A stretch of DNA of 7,028 bases from an uncultured Lachnospiraceae bacterium (lineage in GTDB: Bacteria > Bacillota > Clostridia > Lachnospirales > Lachnospiraceae): contig CAJUFL010000100.1 in assembly GCA_910585605.1 (NCBI GenBank), positions 1 to 7,028 on the forward strand. Direction: 5' to 3'. The position numbers and the translations under genes are program-made. Below, in pieces: positions 4,959-7,028 of the stretch (the stretch's first letter is position 1; the number at the start of each line of letters is the position of its first letter). The notes under the pieces are model-generated. The model did not search any database and was not told the origin of the DNA. It worked only from the letters and a program-made list of their open reading frames with translations.

Positions 4959-6368
4959 ATGCCCGTTAATTCATTTGAAAACTATCCAATGAACTGGAAA
5001 CCTGATAAGGAATTGCTAAAATTTCCTGTCTATATTTCTTTGGCTGAGCTTTTAGAACAGGATATTATGAGTGGCAGACTTCCGGCTAATACGCAGCTTC
5101 CCCCTCAACGGGAACTGGCTGATTTTTTAGACGTAAATTTAAGTACCATTACCCGTGCCTTCAAACGCTGTGAAACAAAGGGCCTGATTTATGCCATAAT
5201 TGGAAAAGGAACCTTCGTTTCTCCAAACGCTGCCCTGCCTGTTCTGGACATTCCGGAAAATCATCCATATATTGAACTCGGCCCTATCAGACCCTATTAT
5301 CAATTTAATGCTGATGTTGCAGATGCCGCCCGTAGAATTTTACAGGGTACATATTCCGATAAACTGTTTGAATTTGAACTTACTTCAGGAAATAACCGTC
5401 ATCGAAAGATTGCTGCAACATGGCTGGCAGAATTTCAGATAACTACTTCTGACGACCATATCATTCTGGCTTCCGGTACGCAGAACGCTCTTGCTATTGC
5501 ACTGTTATCTTTGTTCAAAGCAGGTGATAAGATTATTACTGATGTTTACACCTATTCAAATTTTATCAGTTTGGCAAATCAGTTAGGTATCCAGCTTATT
5601 TCTGCTGCCGCAGACCATGAAGGGATGCTTCCAGAAGATCTGGAAAAGCAATGTAAACTGATGGATATAAAGGGTATCTATCTAATGCCGTCATATCATA
5701 ATCCTACAAGTATTACAATGTCATCCCGGCGCAGACAAGAAATAAGCCGTGTTATAAAAGAACAGGACATAACGCTGATAGAAGATGACACCTACGGGTT
5801 TATGACAAAAGATAAATTGCCCCCGCTTGCAACCTTGATTCCTGAAAATACAATCTATGTGCATGGTCTGTCCAAATCTCTCTCTGCAGGACTAAGGATT
5901 GCCTATGTGGTGGTTCCTGACAAATACCAAAAGCTGTTTTATGCCACAGCCAACAATATTACACTGAAAATTCCCTTACTGAATGCCGAAATTGCAAGCG
6001 AACTGATTGCAAGTGGAACCGCTAAAGAAATCATAAAAAAGAAATGTATGCTTTCAGAGGAACGAAATCGGCTATATGCAAAATATTTCCCGGAATATAT
6101 CTCTGAAAATCCTTATGGTTTTTTTCAATGGCTTCCTTTACCAGATGGCACTGACGGATATCATTTTGAAGTACAGGCAGGAAAACTTGGAGTAAAGGTA
6201 TTGTGTTCAGACCGCTTTGCAGTAGGGGATACATCGAATTTTTCTGCAATCCGCATAGCCACCTGCTCTCCGTGGACAATGGGAGAACTGGAAACAGGCT
6301 TAAAAATTATTCGTCAAATCATAGAAGATAATCAGATGCTTATCTGGCGGGAAGATTTTATCATATGA
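4959..6368 (+). CDS. MocR-type PLP-dependent transcriptional regulator (GntR HTH fused to aminotransferase domain)
   Basis: A 469-residue protein, the typical length for MocR/GabR regulators. Residues about 24-90 form the GntR winged helix: YISLAELLEQDIMSGRLPAN, LPPQRELADFLDVNLSTITR, then GLIYAIIGKGTFV. After a short linker, residues about 120-460 are a fold-type I aminotransferase domain with its PLP residues intact: SGTQNALAI (172-180), YHNPTS with Asn248, EDDTYGF (275-281) with the pyridine-binding Asp, Schiff-base Lys306 in HGLSKSLSAGLRIAYV, and Arg432 in AIRIATC. Known members (GabR, PdxR) bind PLP and use an amino acid or PLP adduct as effector to switch transcription, usually of nearby genes. 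Here the nearest target is the divergent Lrp-aminotransferase-MATE cluster, or its own promoter. Start supported by GAGGTG 7 bases upstream. The effector cannot be read from the sequence. Confidence 0.93.
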   Translation: MPVNSFENYPMNWKPDKELLKFPVYISLAELLEQDIMSGRLPANTQLPPQRELADFLDVNLSTITRAFKRCETKGLIYAIIGKGTFVSPNAALPVLDIPENHPYIELGPIRPYYQFNADVADAARRILQGTYSDKLFEFELTSGNNRHRKIAATWLAEFQITTSDDHIILASGTQNALAIALLSLFKAGDKIITDVYTYSNFISLANQLGIQLISAAADHEGMLPEDLEKQCKLMDIKGIYLMPSYHNPTSITMSSRRRQEISRVIKEQDITLIEDDTYGFMTKDKLPPLATLIPENTIYVHGLSKSLSAGLRIAYVVVPDKYQKLFYATANNITLKIPLLNAEIASELIASGTAKEIIKKKCMLSEERNRLYAKYFPEYISENPYGFFQWLPLPDGTDGYHFEVQAGKLGVKVLCSDRFAVGDTSNFSAIRIATCSPWTMGELETGLKIIRQIIEDNQMLIWREDFII

Positions 6369-6487
6369 TATTTTTAGAATTTAAGGCTTTTTATCACATC
6401 CCCGACTGCAAATGTTGATATGTTTGTGAGGATATGTACCATGCCCGGCTGCTCCATTTCCGACCTGCTTGTATACAAGCCACGATA

Positions 6488-6521
6488 AAAGAACAATGCC
6501 ACACATAGAGCATTGTCCTTT
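6488..6521 (+). terminator. Terminator-like hairpin downstream of the MocR gene
   Basis: AAAG-a-ACAATGC (6488-6499) pairs with GCATTGT-c-CTTT (6510-6521): 11 pairs, one A/C mismatch, 10-base loop, then a pyrimidine-rich CTTCCC tail. It lies 120 bases after the MocR stop. The T-run is part of the stem, so termination strength is uncertain. The 119 bases before it hold no gene that I can support; they contain a perfect 14-bp palindrome GCTTGTATACAAGC at 6467-6480. Confidence 0.45.
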
Positions 6522-6550
6522 CTTCCCACTAATATGTCATTTTTACTGTA

Positions 6551-6657
6551 TTCCGAAAATCGGAACTCTTGAAGTTTATATTTTTTATTTTTTAATTTCC
6601 GAAAATCGGAATTCTTGAAGTCAGATTTTTGAACTTCTGGACTTCCGAAAACCGGAA
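6551..6657. repeat. Three palindromes TTCCGAAAATCGGAA at an exact 46-bp period
   Basis: Copies start at 6551, 6597 and 6643. The first two share 24 of 25 bases (TTCCGAAAATCGGAAcTCTTGAAGT, written here in two parts: dyad plus TCTTGAAGT); the third is TTCCGAAAACCGGAA. Each is a 6-3-6 or 5-5-5 dyad. Because 46 is not a multiple of three, the encoded FRKSE peptide appears in a different plus-strand frame each time. The spacing is about 4.4 helical turns. They may be degenerate RepA-linker coding repeats, replication iterons inside a rep gene, or both. Confidence 0.7.
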
Positions 6658-6664
6658 TGTAACA

Positions 6665-6701
6665 ATACTGATATCAACTATACTGAGTATAGTCATACTG
6701 A
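6665..6701. repeat. Three direct ATACTGA repeats at 15-bp period with a 17-bp palindrome
   Basis: ATACTGA starts at 6665, 6680 and 6695, exactly 15 bases apart. The middle copy lies within ACTATACTGAGTATAGT (6677-6693), a perfect 8-1-8 palindrome. The repeat encodes the N/Y-T-D/E pattern of the RepA linker in one plus frame (15 bases is five codons), which explains the period; the palindrome is additional and could be a protein site. Confidence 0.5.
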
Positions 6702-6737
6702 ATCAATCATATCAATCCTATCCTAAATCCTTCCCTT

Positions 6738-6886
6738 GCATCATGGAAATGTGCATAACAGGCTATGGAGCTATGGATAACTCTGTTCACAGCACATGGA
6801 AAAGCAAAATGCAGCTTTCCCACATCCTGCAAACAGAGTTACCCACAACTCCATATACAGCCAGTTATACGACATTTCCACAATGC
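6738..6886 (-). ncRNA. Long imperfect hairpin, candidate minus-strand structured RNA / vestigial replication origin
   Basis: The left arm (6738-6805, 68 bases) matches the reverse complement of the right arm (6814-6886, 73 bases) in 55 of 68 aligned columns, with one 1-base and one 4-base gap; the apical loop is 6806-6813. Of 13 substitutions, 11 are transitions and all have C or A in the left arm where the right-arm complement has T or G. On minus-strand RNA these become G-U pairs; on the plus strand they would be A-C mismatches. So only the minus-strand RNA folds into a nearly continuous stem. The arms contain DnaA-box-like 9-mers: TGTGCATAA (6750-6758, fits TTATNCACA reversed), TATGGATAA (6772-6780) and TTACCCACA (6839-6847), the last two one mismatch off. 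It may be an RNA, a miniature inverted-repeat element or a decayed origin. I do not recognise the class. Confidence 0.5.
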
Positions 6887-6952
6887 CTGCTATGGCGGAA
6901 TCCCACTCATCCCTGTCTATCTTACATAAAAGATATTTCCTATACCTGTGAA

Positions 6953-7028
6953 CCGCCTACAAAGTTTTTGACATAAATAATATTCGGCTTTCCCAACCCC
7001 TGCCTTACGCTCTCAATCAAGCCTATCC
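6953..7028 (-). CDS. repA: Replication initiator RepA (RepA_N domain), C-terminal end of fragment, N-terminus off the right edge
   Basis: The frame enters from the right edge and reads IGLIESVRQGLGKPNIIYVK followed by NFVGGSQV, then TAG at 6953-6955. The segment GLIE.xRQGLGKPNxIYVKNF is the end of the winged-helix N-terminal domain of RepA_N plasmid initiators, which bind their own origin. Complete proteins of this type usually continue with a linker and a C-terminal domain for a total near 250-330 residues; this one stops right after the N-terminal domain, so it is probably truncated or frameshifted. The hairpin at 6738-6886 begins 67 bases downstream. In RepA_N plasmids the origin is known to lie inside the rep gene, which fits DnaA-box-like sequences here. 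Family call is firm for so short a piece; whether it is functional is unknown. Confidence 0.65.

Larger units (their letters stand above)
6551..6726 (+). pseudogene. Degenerate RepA_N replication-protein linker, multiply frameshifted
   Basis: Three plus-strand frames in succession read like the low-complexity linker that follows the N-terminal domain of RepA_N proteins. FRKSELLKF (from 6551) ends at TAA 6593. NFRKSEFLKSDF (from 6594) ends at TGA 6630, with TSGLPKTGM continuing in that frame. Then DFRKPECNNTD and INYTEYSHTES run from 6640 to TAA at 6724. The NNTDxxxTExxxTES motif is what I remember as characteristic of these rep proteins in gut Firmicutes. No N-terminal domain precedes it and no C-terminal domain follows, so it is a broken remnant. 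It points toward, and not along, the other RepA piece at 6953-7028. The assignment rests on memory of the family. Confidence 0.45.

Noticed and set aside
6467..6480. Perfect palindrome GCTTGTATACAAGC as terminator or insertion site
   Set aside because: No T-run follows and no target duplication or mobile element is visible; left as an unexplained short palindrome.
6551..6657. Short CRISPR or tandem satellite
   Set aside because: Only three units with related, not unique, spacers; explained better by rep linker coding or iterons.
6373..6673. Minus-strand 100-codon frame open without an upstream ATG
   Set aside because: It reads linker-like words (VQKSDFKNSDFRK) only because the palindromes read similarly on both strands. 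No good start; the plus-strand reading with NNTD/TES fits RepA better.
6738..6886. Chromosomal oriC
   Set aside because: DnaA-box-like 9-mers are few and mostly imperfect, and no dnaA/dnaN context exists; the RepA context points to a plasmid-type origin at most.
6629..6976. Plus-strand 115-codon open frame
   Set aside because: It crosses the 46-bp repeats, the whole long hairpin and the opposite-strand RepA end; no ribosome site; composition rich in S, T, I, C, P without a domain.

Overview
The window looks like an accessory (mobile-element) stretch from a low-GC Firmicute, most likely a gut-type Clostridia such as Lachnospiraceae. The evidence is AT-rich intergenic DNA, strong AGGAGG-type ribosome binding sites, an Lrp-aminotransferase pair of a type I associate with Clostridia, and RepA_N-type replication-protein fragments. 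This assignment rests on recognition of motifs and style; no database search was possible.

Layout. Positions 1-275 (minus) hold the N-terminal part of a small helix-turn-helix regulator that runs off the left edge. Positions 276-1080 have no convincing gene but are dense in structure: nested hairpins (379-450), seven copies of a 14-bp motif related to AAAAGTCGGGATAA (456-854), two TTCTTNNNAAGAA dyads, twin hairpins ending in a strong plus-strand terminator (885-960), and further stem-loops up to about 1016. Positions 1081-1534 (minus) hold a GNAT acetyltransferase whose N-terminus is in another reading frame, so it is probably broken. Next comes a minus-strand cluster transcribed right to left: Lrp/AsnC regulator (start corrected to 4848), class I PLP aminotransferase (ATGA overlap with the regulator), then a MATE multidrug/metabolite exporter (start corrected to 3093). 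Divergent from it is a plus-strand MocR/GntR-type regulator (4959-6368), which is itself an HTH fused to an aminotransferase fold.

The right end (6488-7028) holds a terminator after the MocR gene and then the debris of a plasmid-type replicon. There are plus-strand, multiply frameshifted RepA linker repeats (6551-6726), a 149-bp imperfect inverted repeat containing DnaA-box-like sequences (6738-6886), and the end of a RepA N-terminal domain on the minus strand (6953-7028). The two RepA pieces point toward each other.

How it may work (inference): Lrp and MocR are both sensors of amino acids or PLP adducts, and they face each other across a roughly 110-bp control region with a good sigma-A promoter and four ATTGT/ACAAT half-sites. 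The aminotransferase would make or consume an amino or keto acid and the MATE pump could export a related compound. The flanks suggest that this cargo sits between mobile-element sequences. The most unusual signal is the inverted repeat at 6738-6886. All 11 of its transition differences between arms are G-U compatible on the minus strand and on the plus strand would be A-C mismatches, as expected for a selected minus-strand RNA hairpin.
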